64,000 nt of DNA from Streptomyces sp. Je 1-369. GTDB lineage: Bacteria; Actinomycetota; Actinomycetes; Streptomycetales; Streptomycetaceae. The notes beneath the pieces are model-generated. The model did no database searches, was not told the origin of the DNA, and saw only the letters and a list, made by a program, of their open reading frames with translations. Shown piece by piece: positions 17,470 to 26,280 of this stretch (the stretch's first letter is position 1; each line of letters begins with the position of its first letter). The stretch lies in the NCBI RefSeq assembly GCF_026810505.1, contig NZ_CP101750.1:587448-651447 (forward strand), written 5' to 3'. The translations under genes were made by a program, and so were the position numbers.

Positions 17470-18543
17470 ATGAACGCCACGCCCGACGCGCCCGCCGACA
17501 CCCCCGTGGACGCCCCCGTCCTGCGACGCCGCGAGGGCCGCGTCGGACACCTCGTCCTGAACCGGCCCCGGGCCATCAATGCCCTGAACCACGCCATGGT
17601 CCGGATCATGGCGGAGGCCCTGGACGCCTGGGAGCGGGACGCGTCGGTGGCGACGGTGGTGGTCACCGGCGCCGGGGAGCGCGGTTTGTGCGCGGGCGGC
17701 GACATCCGCTCCATCCACGACGACGTGCGCGCGGGCCGCGCGGCGGCGTCGGCCGCGTTCTGGCACGACGAGTACCTCCTCAACGCGCGCATCGCCCGCT
17801 ACCCCAAGCCGTACGTGGCCGTGATGGACGGCATCGTGATGGGCGGCGGCGTCGGCGTCTCGGCGCACGGGGACGTCCGGGTGGTCACCGAGCGGTCGCG
17901 GGTGGCGATGCCGGAGACGGGCATCGGCTTCGTGCCCGACGTGGGCGGCACGTATCTGCTGACGCGGACGCCCGGTGAGCTCGGCACTCATCTCGCGCTG
18001 ACCGGGACGCCGGTGGGCGCGGCCGACGCGCTGCTGTGCGGGCTCGCGGACCACTACGTGCCGTCGGAGCGGCTGGCGGAGTTCACCGCGGCGCTCGCCG
18101 ACGCGGGTCCGGCGGAGGTCCTGCGCGCGTTCGCGACCACGGCTCCCGCCGGTGAACTGGCGGAGCACCGCGAGTGGATCGACCACTGTTACGCCGCGGA
18201 CTCCGTCGAGGAGATCGTGGACCGGCTGCACGCCAGTGGCGACCGGCACGCGAAGGAAACGGCCGAGACGATCCTGTCCAAGTCCCCGACCTCCCTGAAG
18301 GTCACCCTGGCCGCGCTGCGCAGGGCGCGTGCACTGCCCACCCTGGAAGCGGTCCTCGAACAGGAATACCGCGTGTCCTGTGCCGCCCTGACCTCGCCCG
18401 ACCTGCCCGAGGGCATCCGGGCCCAGGTCGTCGACAAGGACCGCAGGCCGCGCTGGTCGCCCTCGGAGCTGTCGGGGGTGACGGAAGCGAATGTGGCCCG
18501 CTTCTTCGAGCCGACGGGGACGGGCTCGCTCGGCCTTCTCTGA
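17470..18543 (+). CDS. enoyl-CoA hydratase-family enzyme, likely 3-hydroxyisobutyryl-CoA hydrolase
   Basis: A 357-residue crotonase-fold protein, longer than ordinary enoyl-CoA hydratases and the right size for 3-hydroxyisobutyryl-CoA hydrolase. Visible are the oxyanion-hole segments GLCAGGDIRSI and GGGVGVS, the catalytic Glu/Asp segment MPETGIGFVPDVGGTYLL, and the hydrolase-type C-terminal half with KSPTSLKVTL and a terminal PRWSPSEL. The ATG at 17470 follows GGAG; a GTG at 17449 is the alternative. It lies 70 bases after meaB on the same strand. That fits valine degradation, in which this hydrolase releases 3-hydroxyisobutyrate on the way to propionyl-CoA and so to the mutase. Confidence 0.88.
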   Translation: MNATPDAPADTPVDAPVLRRREGRVGHLVLNRPRAINALNHAMVRIMAEALDAWERDASVATVVVTGAGERGLCAGGDIRSIHDDVRAGRAAASAAFWHDEYLLNARIARYPKPYVAVMDGIVMGGGVGVSAHGDVRVVTERSRVAMPETGIGFVPDVGGTYLLTRTPGELGTHLALTGTPVGAADALLCGLADHYVPSERLAEFTAALADAGPAEVLRAFATTAPAGELAEHREWIDHCYAADSVEEIVDRLHASGDRHAKETAETILSKSPTSLKVTLAALRRARALPTLEAVLEQEYRVSCAALTSPDLPEGIRAQVVDKDRRPRWSPSELSGVTEANVARFFEPTGTGSLGLL

Positions 18544-18562
18544 CGGTATCGGCACGCCGTGG

Positions 18563-19018
18563 TCACGGCGGGTCGGTCTCTGTGATGACGGCGAGCAGCT
18601 GGAGCGGCAGTTCCTTGTCCCACTGGGCGACACCGAGCGCTATCCAGCGGCCGTCGACCTGCCACAGGTGCAGGTCGGGCACGCAGGAGCTCAACTGGGC
18701 CCACGGCTCCGGTATCTCCTCGTCCGCTTCGCCACAATCCGCCGCCGTGGCACGTTCGAAGAGGCTCGCCAGGCTGAACTGCTGGGGCGCGCCCCAGCGA
18801 TCGGCGAGGAGCACGGCCAGGGCGTCGCGCTCGGCGTCGTACTGCTCCTCCGTGAGGTGCCAACGCGTGCCGTCGTCCTCCCAGAAGGTGTCGCTCGTCA
18901 GTAACTCCGCGATGTGGAACCCGGGGCCCTGGGAGCCGTGCTCGGACCTGCCGTGCTCCGCGGGGAAGTCCCGGGAGCGCAGCAGGTCGATCACGGCGAG
19001 ATGGTGTGCGCTGCTCAT
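18563..19018 (-). CDS. conserved hypothetical protein, 151 aa
   Basis: A small acidic cytosolic protein (opening MSSAHHLAV) without signal peptide or membrane segment. It has a mixed alpha/beta look, with a C-terminal DLHLWQVDGRWIALGVAQWD segment that could be two antiparallel strands. I do not recognise the family. It converges on the crotonase-family gene and lies just downstream of the ABC permease on the same strand, separated from it by a heptamer repeat array. Confidence 0.65.
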   Translation of the reverse strand: MSSAHHLAVIDLLRSRDFPAEHGRSEHGSQGPGFHIAELLTSDTFWEDDGTRWHLTEEQYDAERDALAVLLADRWGAPQQFSLASLFERATAADCGEADEEIPEPWAQLSSCVPDLHLWQVDGRWIALGVAQWDKELPLQLLAVITETDPP

Positions 19019-19072
19019 GATGTCCAGTAAAGCGGGCGCCACTGACAACGCGTCATGCGTCGCACGTTCCTG

Positions 19073-19135
19073 GTCACGCGTCACGCGTGACTTGTCACTT
19101 GTCACTTGTCACTCGTCACTCGTCACTCGTCACGC
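19073..19135. repeat. tandem heptamer array, nine units of GTCACNY type
   Basis: Nine consecutive 7-bp units run GTCACGC, GTCACGC, GTGACTT, GTCACTT, GTCACTT, GTCACTC, GTCACTC, GTCACTC, GTCACGC. The array lies between the ABC permease stop (19130, overlapped by the last unit) and the downstream gene on the same strand. Such short arrays expand and contract by slippage. Confidence 0.9.
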
Positions 19136-19876
19136 GTCTCGGCGGCGCACCGCCCACCAGCCGGCGAGCAGCACGACGGCCGTCCAGGCCGCGCACACCG
19201 CGAGGCCGGCCAGCGGGCCGACGCTCCCGGTCGGGGCCTCGTGCAGCACCTGCTGCCCCGCCTTGTCCGGCAGGAATCCGGCGGCACCGTCCGCCACGTC
19301 GCCGACCACGAACGAGACGATGAGCGTGAAGGGGATGAGGACGCTGAGGACGGCGACCCCGCTGCGCAGGACGGCCGTCAGGCCCCCCGCCAGGAGCGCC
19401 ATCAGCGACAGGTAGATGCCGCCGCCGACGCAGGCCCGAACGGCGCCCGGGTGGCCGAGCCCGATCGCGTACTCCCCCATGAAGGCCTGGCTGGTCAGGA
19501 AGGTGGCGAAGCTGGTGACGAGTCCGGCGAGCAGCGCGAGGCCGCCGATGACCATCATCTTGGAGCCGTAGAAGAGCCCCCTGCGCGGCACGGCGGCGAG
19601 CGAGATGCGCAGGGCGCCGCTCGTGTACTCCGACGCCACCGCGGTCGTCCCGAAGCTGATCGCCGCGATCTGGCCGAAGTTGAAGGCGTAGAAGGCGTCG
19701 AAGAGCGGCTCGGCGTCGGGGTCGGCCGCCTCGGCCTGGCCGATGGTCGCGGACGCCAGCACGGTGATGGCGAGGGTCACGGCGAAGATGACGAGCAGCG
19801 AGATCAGGCTCGACCGCAGTGACTTGATCTTGATCCACTCGGCGTGGGCCACGGGCAGTACGGCGGAACCGGCCAT
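19130..19876 (-). CDS. ABC transporter permease (ABC-2 type)
   Basis: A 248-residue integral membrane protein with about six hydrophobic segments: LISLLVIFAVTLAITVLAS near residues 24-42, then segments around 68-83, 105-130, 148-175, 177-193 and a C-terminal one near 225-242. The opening AHAEWIKIKSLRSS is typical of ABC-2 permeases. Its start lies two bases before the stop of the ATPase gene at 19879, so the pair is coupled. Together they form a small exporter whose cargo is unknown; self-resistance or membrane-stress roles are common for such pairs. Confidence 0.9.
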   Translation of the reverse strand: MAGSAVLPVAHAEWIKIKSLRSSLISLLVIFAVTLAITVLASATIGQAEAADPDAEPLFDAFYAFNFGQIAAISFGTTAVASEYTSGALRISLAAVPRRGLFYGSKMMVIGGLALLAGLVTSFATFLTSQAFMGEYAIGLGHPGAVRACVGGGIYLSLMALLAGGLTAVLRSGVAVLSVLIPFTLIVSFVVGDVADGAAGFLPDKAGQQVLHEAPTGSVGPLAGLAVCAAWTAVVLLAGWWAVRRRDA

Positions 19877-19878
19877 GA

Positions 19879-20826
<948 letters not shown>

Positions 20827-20929
20827 CAGCCTGGCCGCCTAGGCCCTGTGAGCGCTTCCCCCGCCCGGGGAGGCCGTCTCCCCCTCACGGGGGAGTCGTG
20901 CGGTGCGGGTGGCCTGGCACGATGGCGCA

Positions 20930-22141
20930 ATGCCAGGCTTCCTGAGACCTCTGACGCGTGCGGTCACGTACACGCGCGGGGCGCATCTTCTGATCGGTTC
21001 GGTGATCGCCTGGGTCCTCGCCATGGTCCACCCGGGCCTCTCGCGTCCCTCGTACGGCATGTGGCTGCTCGTCCTGGCCGATCCCATCCCTCTGTTGGTG
21101 CTGGTCGCGATGGTGCCCGCCGTACGCCGGGCGGAGGGGCTCCAGGCCCGGATGATGCTGTTCCCGGGGCCGCACGCGCGTGTGGAGGGGGGACAGGACG
21201 ACCCGGGGGTGTCGGTGGCGCCTTCCGCGTCGTGGCGCGACCGGGCGAGGACCGCTGTCTGGCTCGTCCTGCGGGTGGAGGCGGGCTGCGCCGTCGTCCT
21301 GCTCACGGGGCAGTTGATGGGGGTGGTCTTCGCGTCGCTGGGCGCGAGCGACGAACCCGCGGACAGTGACGGTCTGATCCTTCCTGTGGTGCGCGGCTGG
21401 GCCGCGGTGCCGGTGGGAGTCGTCGCGCTGCTTGCGGCGTTCGCCACAGTCGTCGTGGCGGGCCGCATGCTGGCGTGGGCCGCCTCCCGTCTCCTGGGCC
21501 CGTCCCCCGCCGAACGCCTCGCCGCCATGGAGGAGCGCACCGAGCAGCTCCTGGAGCGCAACCGCATCGCGCGCGAACTGCACGACTCCATAGGGCACGC
21601 CCTGACCGTCGCCGTCGTCCAGGCGGGTGCCGCGAGGGCCGCCTCCGACCCGGAGTTCACCGCACGCGCCCTGGAGGCCGTCGAGGAGACCGGGCGGGCC
21701 GCGCTGGAGGACCTGGAGCGGGTCCTGCGCGTCCTGCGCGAGGACGAGCAGCCCGTGAGCGGGCGGCCGGCCCTCACCGACGCCGACCGGCTGCTCCAGT
21801 CCGCGCGTGCCTCGGGCGCGAAGGTGGACGTGGAGGTGTCGGGGCCCGTGGAACGGCTGCCGGGCCCCGTCTCCCGCGAGGGCTACCGCATGCTCCAGGA
21901 GGCCCTGACCAACGTCCTGCGCCACTCCGGCCCCGTGCCGGTACGGCTCCGCATCGCCGTGGACGACGCCCGCCTGGTGATGAACGTGCGCAACGCGCTG
22001 CCGGGTGCCGCCGGTTCGACGGGGCGCGGCGGCAGCGGACTCCGCGGCATCCGGGAGCGTGCCACCCTGCTCGGCGGCCGTGCCACCACCGGGCCGCACG
22101 ACGGGGAGTGGCAGGTGCACGTCGAGCTGCCCCTTAAATGA
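20930..22141 (+). CDS. sensor histidine kinase (HisKA_3, NarL-group)
   Basis: A 403-residue kinase with four membrane segments in the first ~190 residues in two pairs and little extracytoplasmic sequence, so it probably senses within or at the membrane. The dimerisation/phosphoacceptor motif is ARELHDSIGHALTVAV with the conserved His, and an HATPase_c domain follows (EALTNVLRHSG as N-box, GGSGLRGIRERATLLGG as G-box). Its stop overlaps the regulator's first ATG (ATGA). The pair is divergent from the ABC exporter and may respond to membrane-active compounds. Confidence 0.9.
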   Translation: MPGFLRPLTRAVTYTRGAHLLIGSVIAWVLAMVHPGLSRPSYGMWLLVLADPIPLLVLVAMVPAVRRAEGLQARMMLFPGPHARVEGGQDDPGVSVAPSASWRDRARTAVWLVLRVEAGCAVVLLTGQLMGVVFASLGASDEPADSDGLILPVVRGWAAVPVGVVALLAAFATVVVAGRMLAWAASRLLGPSPAERLAAMEERTEQLLERNRIARELHDSIGHALTVAVVQAGAARAASDPEFTARALEAVEETGRAALEDLERVLRVLREDEQPVSGRPALTDADRLLQSARASGAKVDVEVSGPVERLPGPVSREGYRMLQEALTNVLRHSGPVPVRLRIAVDDARLVMNVRNALPGAAGSTGRGGSGLRGIRERATLLGGRATTGPHDGEWQVHVELPLK

Positions 22142-22818
22142 TCTACGCTGACCGGATGCCGGTCACAGTGCTCCTCGTCGACGACGAACCCCTCGTACGC
22201 GCGGGTCTGCGTGCCGTCCTGGAGGCGCAGCCGGACATCCGCGTGGTCGGTGAGGCGGCGGACGGCGCTGCGGTGATCCCCCTCGTCCGCCAGCTGCGCC
22301 CCGACGTGGTCGCGATGGACGTCCGCATGCCGCTGCTCGACGGCATCGAGGCGACCCGCGCGGTGCTGCGTACGGTGCCGGATCCGCCGAAGATCCTGGT
22401 GGTCACGACCTTCGAGAACGACGAGTACGTGTACGAGGCGCTGCGCGCGGGCGCCGACGGGTTCCTGCTGAAGCGTGCGAGGCCCGCGGAGATCGTGCAC
22501 GCGGTGCGGCTGGTCGCCGAGGGCGAGTCGCTGCTGTTCCCGGCCGCGGTCCGGCAGCTGGCCGGCGCGTACGGCGCGGAGCGGGGCAATCCGCAGGCCC
22601 GGGACACCCTGGAGAGGGCCGCGCTGACCGAGCGCGAGGAGGAGGTGCTGCGGCTGATGGCGCGCGGTCTGTCGAACGCGGAGATCGCCGCCCGGCTCGT
22701 CGTGGGCACGGAGACGGTCAAGTCGCATGTCAGTGCCGTCCTGGCGAAGCTGGCGGTGCGGGACCGGACGCAGGCGGTCATCGCCGCGTACGAATCCGGT
22801 TTCGTCGCACCGGGGTGA
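22138..22818 (+). CDS. LuxR/NarL-family response regulator
   Basis: Partner of the preceding kinase. The receiver domain has the acidic pair in LLVDDEPLVR, phosphoacceptor Asp61 (VAMDVRMP) and Lys in FLLKRARP. The C-terminal LuxR helix-turn-helix is LTEREEEVLRLMARGLSNAEIAARL. The ATG at 22138 overlaps the kinase stop by four bases (coupling). A second ATG at 22156 is preceded by TACGCT six to seven bases upstream and could be a leaderless start, so both may be used. Confidence 0.92.
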   Translation: MIYADRMPVTVLLVDDEPLVRAGLRAVLEAQPDIRVVGEAADGAAVIPLVRQLRPDVVAMDVRMPLLDGIEATRAVLRTVPDPPKILVVTTFENDEYVYEALRAGADGFLLKRARPAEIVHAVRLVAEGESLLFPAAVRQLAGAYGAERGNPQARDTLERAALTEREEEVLRLMARGLSNAEIAARLVVGTETVKSHVSAVLAKLAVRDRTQAVIAAYESGFVAPG

Positions 22819-22915
22819 CGGCCGTGGGTGTGCTGCGGGCGGGCCCGGCTCTCGCCGCCGTACCGTCCTGCGAGTACGATCCGGCCATCATGCGCACGAG
22901 CTGGGAGGACGGACG

Positions 22916-24073
22916 TTGGGGCAGCTGAGCGGCGGGGACCCCTCTCTGTTGCGGCGTATCAACTCCGCGGTGGTGCTGCACGCGCTGCGCGCCGCGGACT
23001 TGGCGACGCTCACGGAGATCACCCGCGTGACCGGGCTCTCGCGGCCCACCGTCGAGGGGGTCGTCGAGGGGCTCATCGAGGCCGGGCTCGTGGTGGAGTC
23101 ACCGGCCGAGGACGGCGGTGCGCGGCGCCAGGGCCGGCCTGCGCGGAAGTTCCGGTTCCGGGCGGAGGCGGGACACCTGCTCGGTCTGGAGATCGGTCCG
23201 CACCGGGTGGCGGCCGTGCTCGCGGACCTCGACGGCAAGGTCCTCGGGACGGCTTCGAAGAGTGTCTCGGCGGAGGCCTCCGCGGACGACCGGCTCGAAC
23301 GTCTGCGTACGGCGGTCGCCGATCTGCTGCGCCGTGCCGGGATCGCCCGCAGTTCGCTGCGGGCCGTCGGGGTCGGCAGCCCCGGCATCCTGGACGCGGA
23401 CGGCACGGTGCGGCTGAGCACGGCGCTGCCCGAGTGGACGGGGCTGCAGTTGGGCGAGCGGCTGCGCCGGTCGTTCAAGTGCCCGGTCCTGGTGGAGAAC
23501 GACGCCAACGCCGCCGCCGTCGCCGAGCACTGGAAGGGTGCGGCGACCGACACGGACGACGTGGTGTTCGTCCTCGCGGGGCTGAGCCCGGGGGCGGGCT
23601 CGCTGATCGGCGGTCGGCTCCACCGGGGCTACGGCGGCGCGGCGGGCGAGATCGGCGCGCTGCACCTGCTGGGCCGTGAGGTCACTCCGGAGACGCTGCT
23701 CTCGACCACGGGCGAGCCGCTGCACCCCTTGGACGAGCAGGCCGTCGCCGATGTGTTCGCTCATGCGCGTGAGGGCGACGAGCGGGCGCGGGCCGCCGTG
23801 GAGCGGTTCATCCAGCGGCTCGTGCACGACGTGGCGGCCCTGGTCCTCGCCCTCGATCCGGAGCTGGTCGTCGTGGGCGGCTGGGCGGCGGGTCTGGACG
23901 GTGTCCTGGAGCCGCTGCACCGGGAGCTGGAGCGCTACTGCCTGCGGCCGCCGCGGGTGACGCTGTCGCTGCTCGGCGAGGCGGTGGTGTCCACCGGGGC
24001 GCTGCGGCTGGCGCTCGACCACGTCGAGGAGCAGCTGTTCGCCGTCGAGGGGACCGTCACCGCACGGCGGTGA
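22916..24073 (+). CDS. ROK-family transcriptional regulator
   Basis: A 385-residue regulator. The N-terminal winged helix is GGDPSLLRRINSAVVLHALR and EITRVTGLSRPTVEGVVEGLI. The ROK sugar-kinase-like domain carries VENDANAAAVAEHW and GGAAGEIGALHLL. The Cys-rich zinc motif of canonical ROK proteins is absent, so the domain is structurally divergent. I chose TTG 22916, which has GGGAGG seven bases upstream and gives the family opening (M)GQLSGGDPSLL; the frame to 22727 has no support. Targets are usually sugar-utilisation genes, but none is adjacent. It converges on the GntR gene. Confidence 0.88.
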   Translation: MGQLSGGDPSLLRRINSAVVLHALRAADLATLTEITRVTGLSRPTVEGVVEGLIEAGLVVESPAEDGGARRQGRPARKFRFRAEAGHLLGLEIGPHRVAAVLADLDGKVLGTASKSVSAEASADDRLERLRTAVADLLRRAGIARSSLRAVGVGSPGILDADGTVRLSTALPEWTGLQLGERLRRSFKCPVLVENDANAAAVAEHWKGAATDTDDVVFVLAGLSPGAGSLIGGRLHRGYGGAAGEIGALHLLGREVTPETLLSTTGEPLHPLDEQAVADVFAHAREGDERARAAVERFIQRLVHDVAALVLALDPELVVVGGWAAGLDGVLEPLHRELERYCLRPPRVTLSLLGEAVVSTGALRLALDHVEEQLFAVEGTVTARR

Positions 24074-24086
24074 CGGTCCCCTCGAC
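24044..24086. terminator. 20-bp-stem terminator overlapping the ROK stop codon
   Basis: Arms 24044-24063 and 24067-24086 are perfect complements (GTCGAGGGGACCGTCACCGC and its complement) with a three-base loop. The ROK stop codon lies inside the right arm. It separates convergent ROK and GntR genes. Confidence 0.85.
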
Positions 24087-24120
24087 AGAGCGAACGAAGC
24101 GCAGCGCGGACGGTGCCGCG

Positions 24121-24882
24121 TCAGGAGGCGCGGCGCTCCCCGTCGTGGTGGATCTCCACGCCGCCCGAATCGCCGAACGTGAGCCTGCACGTGTCGGCGC
24201 GGTAGGTCGCCACGGAGACCGCTGCCGTGCGGCCCCCGGCGAAGAAGCGCGTCGTCACGACGAGCACCGGCGCGCCGGGCAGGCGGTCGAGGGCCCTGGC
24301 GTCGTCCGCGCGGGCCGAGCCGAGCTCGACGGCGCGGTCCTGCCCTTCGAGGCCGAGCCGGGACAGTTCGCGCAGGACCACACGCGCGCGTGCCGCACCG
24401 GACGGCTCGTCCATGCCGGTGAGTTCGGCGACCGAGGACGTGGGCACGTACAGCAGCTCGGCGGCCACGGGCTGGCCGTTCGAGACGCGGGTGCGGCGCA
24501 CCATGTGCACCTGTTCGTCCGCGGCGGTCTCCAGCATCCGGGCCACGTCGCCCGGCGGGACCGCCGGGGCGCAGTCCGCGGGCTGCCAGGCGTCGCCGGT
24601 CGCGCCCGGCCACGAGCCCTGCGCGGATCCGACGGCCACGCCCATCCGCGGCGGGGCGACCGTGGTGCCCACTCCGCGGCGGCGCTGGAGCCTGCCTTCG
24701 AGTTCGAGCTGTTCGAGAGCCTGCCGGAGGGTGGCGCGGGCGACACCGAAGCGGGCGGCCAGATCGCGCTCGTTCGGCAGGATCTCACCCACGGAGAATT
24801 CGGAGTCGAGCGCCTCACTGAGCACGGTCTTCAAATGCCAGTACTTCGGCTCCGGCGCCGTTTCGAGCTGCGTGGTCCCCAC
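24121..24882 (-). CDS. GntR/HutC-family transcriptional regulator
   Basis: A 253-residue repressor with an N-terminal GntR winged helix (LPNERDLAARFGVARATLRQALEQLELEGRL, wing RRRGVGTTVA) and a C-terminal UTRA ligand-binding domain (HMVRRTRVSNGQPVAAELLYVP, later TTRFFAGGRTAAVS). UTRA regulators bind small ligands such as amino-sugar phosphates, fatty acids or urocanate. I chose GTG 24882, which is preceded by GGAGGACAGG. The gene has a good promoter containing a palindrome close to the HutC-family (DasR dre-like) consensus, which suggests autoregulation. Confidence 0.9.
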   Translation of the reverse strand: MGTTQLETAPEPKYWHLKTVLSEALDSEFSVGEILPNERDLAARFGVARATLRQALEQLELEGRLQRRRGVGTTVAPPRMGVAVGSAQGSWPGATGDAWQPADCAPAVPPGDVARMLETAADEQVHMVRRTRVSNGQPVAAELLYVPTSSVAELTGMDEPSGAARARVVLRELSRLGLEGQDRAVELGSARADDARALDRLPGAPVLVVTTRFFAGGRTAAVSVATYRADTCRLTFGDSGGVEIHHDGERRAS

Positions 24883-24958
24883 CCTGTCCTCCGCAATCGC
24901 CGTGACCGGCGGCGTTTTAGCGCCCTTGTTTATTAAAGGTTCCTGCACTATCCCTGCG

Positions 24959-24993
24959 ACCATAGGCCCGCACCCACCCTTGGTCAAGACCAA
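24959..24993 (-). promoter_or_regulatory. promoter of the GntR gene with dre-like operator
   Basis: On the minus strand TTGACC (24982-24987) and TATGGT (24959-24964) are separated by exactly 17 bases, a near-consensus housekeeping promoter. The palindrome TTGGTC-AA-GACCAA (24980-24993) overlaps the -35 box. It differs from the core of the DasR-responsive element (TGGTCTAGACCA) by one base at the centre. A HutC-type repressor bound here would block its own promoter. Confidence 0.65.
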
Positions 24994-25115
24994 TCCTCGG
25001 TCCGTTACAGCCTGCACAGGGACGATGCCACAGAGCATTCATGCGGAGTTCGCGCGGGGCCAAGCAGGCGTAATCGGCCAGCCGCACGTGAACGGCCGGC
25101 AACGAGCACACGAAC

Positions 25116-25143
25116 GAGCCCCCGCCGAGCTGGGCGGGGGCTC
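25116..25143 (-). terminator. terminator of the SigJ-like gene
   Basis: A perfect 11-bp stem GAGCCCCCGCC (25116-25126) with GGCGGGGGCTC (25133-25143) and a six-base loop lies about 45 bases beyond the sigma factor's stop. Confidence 0.8.
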
Positions 25144-25188
25144 TGAGCTGGGACGACGCACCGCCCGTTGCGGTGCGGGGCCGGAACC

Positions 25189-26079
25189 CTAGGGGATGAG
25201 CGACACGAGCTTGTCCGGATTGCGGACGATGTAGACGTCCTGGATGAGGCCATCGGCGACATCCAAACGGAAGACGCTGTCGGGTCGGCCGTCGACGACG
25301 ATGAAGAGGCACTCCGCGCCGTTCACCTCGAGGAAACGGACTTCGAGTTCGCGTGCCTCCCTGGCCACCTTGCCCGCGGTGCTGTGCAGGAAGCGGCCCA
25401 CCTTGTCGGCGGACTCCAGGACGCGCAGCGGCGCCTTCGACTTGCCGCCCGCGTCGCCGACCAGCCGGACGTCCGGCGCGAGGAGCGACATCAGCCCGTC
25501 GAGGTCGCCCTCGGTGGCCGCGGCGAGGAAGCGCTCGGTCAGGTCGCGGCGCTCGGCGGGGTCCACCTTGTAGCGGGGCCGGCCCTCGTCGACGTGCTTG
25601 CGGGCCCTGCCCGCGAGCTGGCGCACGGCGGCCTCGCCGCGGTCCAGCGTGACGGCGATCTCGGCGAACGGGAACCCGAACGCCTCACGGAGCACGAACA
25701 CCGCCCGCTCCAGGGGCGAGAGGGACTCCAGGACCACGAGGACCGCCAGGGAGACCGACTCGGCGAGCACGGCGCGCTCCGCGGTGTCCGGCACGGACGA
25801 CCGGAGGTCGGTGACGTAGGGCTCGGGGAGCCACGGCCCCACGTACGCCTCGCGCCGGGACTGGAGGTGGCGCAGGCGGTCGATGGCGAGCCGGGTGGTG
25901 ACGCGCACCAAGAAGGCGCGGGGTTCGCGCACTTGGTCGTGGTCGGTCTCCGACCAGCGCAGCCAGGCCTCCTGGACGACGTCCTCCGCGTCGACCACCC
26001 GGCCGAGCATGCGGTAGGCGACGCCCATCAGGACGGGCCGGTGCTCTTCGAAGACGTCGGTCATGCTGTTGGTAGCCAC
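25189..26079 (-). CDS. SigJ-like ECF sigma factor with C-terminal SnoaL-like domain
   Basis: A 296-residue ECF41/SigJ-type factor. Region 2 is FEEHRPVLMGVAYRMLGRVVDAEDVVQEAWLRW-like, and region 4 holds LSPLERAVFVLREAFGFPFAEIA. The C-terminal ~120 residues form a SnoaL/NTF2-like domain that in this family replaces a separate anti-sigma factor and controls activity; the conserved motif near its end (VYIVRNPDKL) is visible. Start: GTG 26079 gives the homologue-like VATNS opening, and ATG 26064 is the alternative. No SigJ-associated oxidoreductase gene is adjacent, which is unusual because such factors often sit next to their target. Confidence 0.9.
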   Translation of the reverse strand: MATNSMTDVFEEHRPVLMGVAYRMLGRVVDAEDVVQEAWLRWSETDHDQVREPRAFLVRVTTRLAIDRLRHLQSRREAYVGPWLPEPYVTDLRSSVPDTAERAVLAESVSLAVLVVLESLSPLERAVFVLREAFGFPFAEIAVTLDRGEAAVRQLAGRARKHVDEGRPRYKVDPAERRDLTERFLAAATEGDLDGLMSLLAPDVRLVGDAGGKSKAPLRVLESADKVGRFLHSTAGKVAREARELEVRFLEVNGAECLFIVVDGRPDSVFRLDVADGLIQDVYIVRNPDKLVSLIP

Positions 26080-26280
26080 GCTCCTATCCCAGCCCACGGA
26101 ACAGCGCCTGTCCAGGCACTTTGGCTGCGGCGCGCGGCACACTCGCACGCGCCGGGGACCGCTCCCGCGAAGCGTCTCGGGCCGCCCTCTTGAACTGGGG
26201 GCTACTGGACGGTAATTGTTGCTGACACAGCGTCTAACACATCGGGGAACCGTCGTCCGGCGGCGGGGACAGGAGCAGTC

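Larger units (their letters stand above)
24883..25188. other. 306-bp intergenic region between GntR and SigJ-like genes
   Basis: No supported gene. It holds the promoter and operator of the GntR gene (24959-24993) and the terminator of the sigma factor gene (25116-25143). Confidence 0.6.

Noticed and set aside
19073..19135. Heptamer array as a CRISPR
   Set aside because: The units are 7 bp and directly adjacent, without spacers.
24883..25038. N-terminal extension of the GntR regulator to 25038
   Set aside because: It would run through the promoter and operator. GTG 24882 has a strong ribosome site and gives the family-typical opening.
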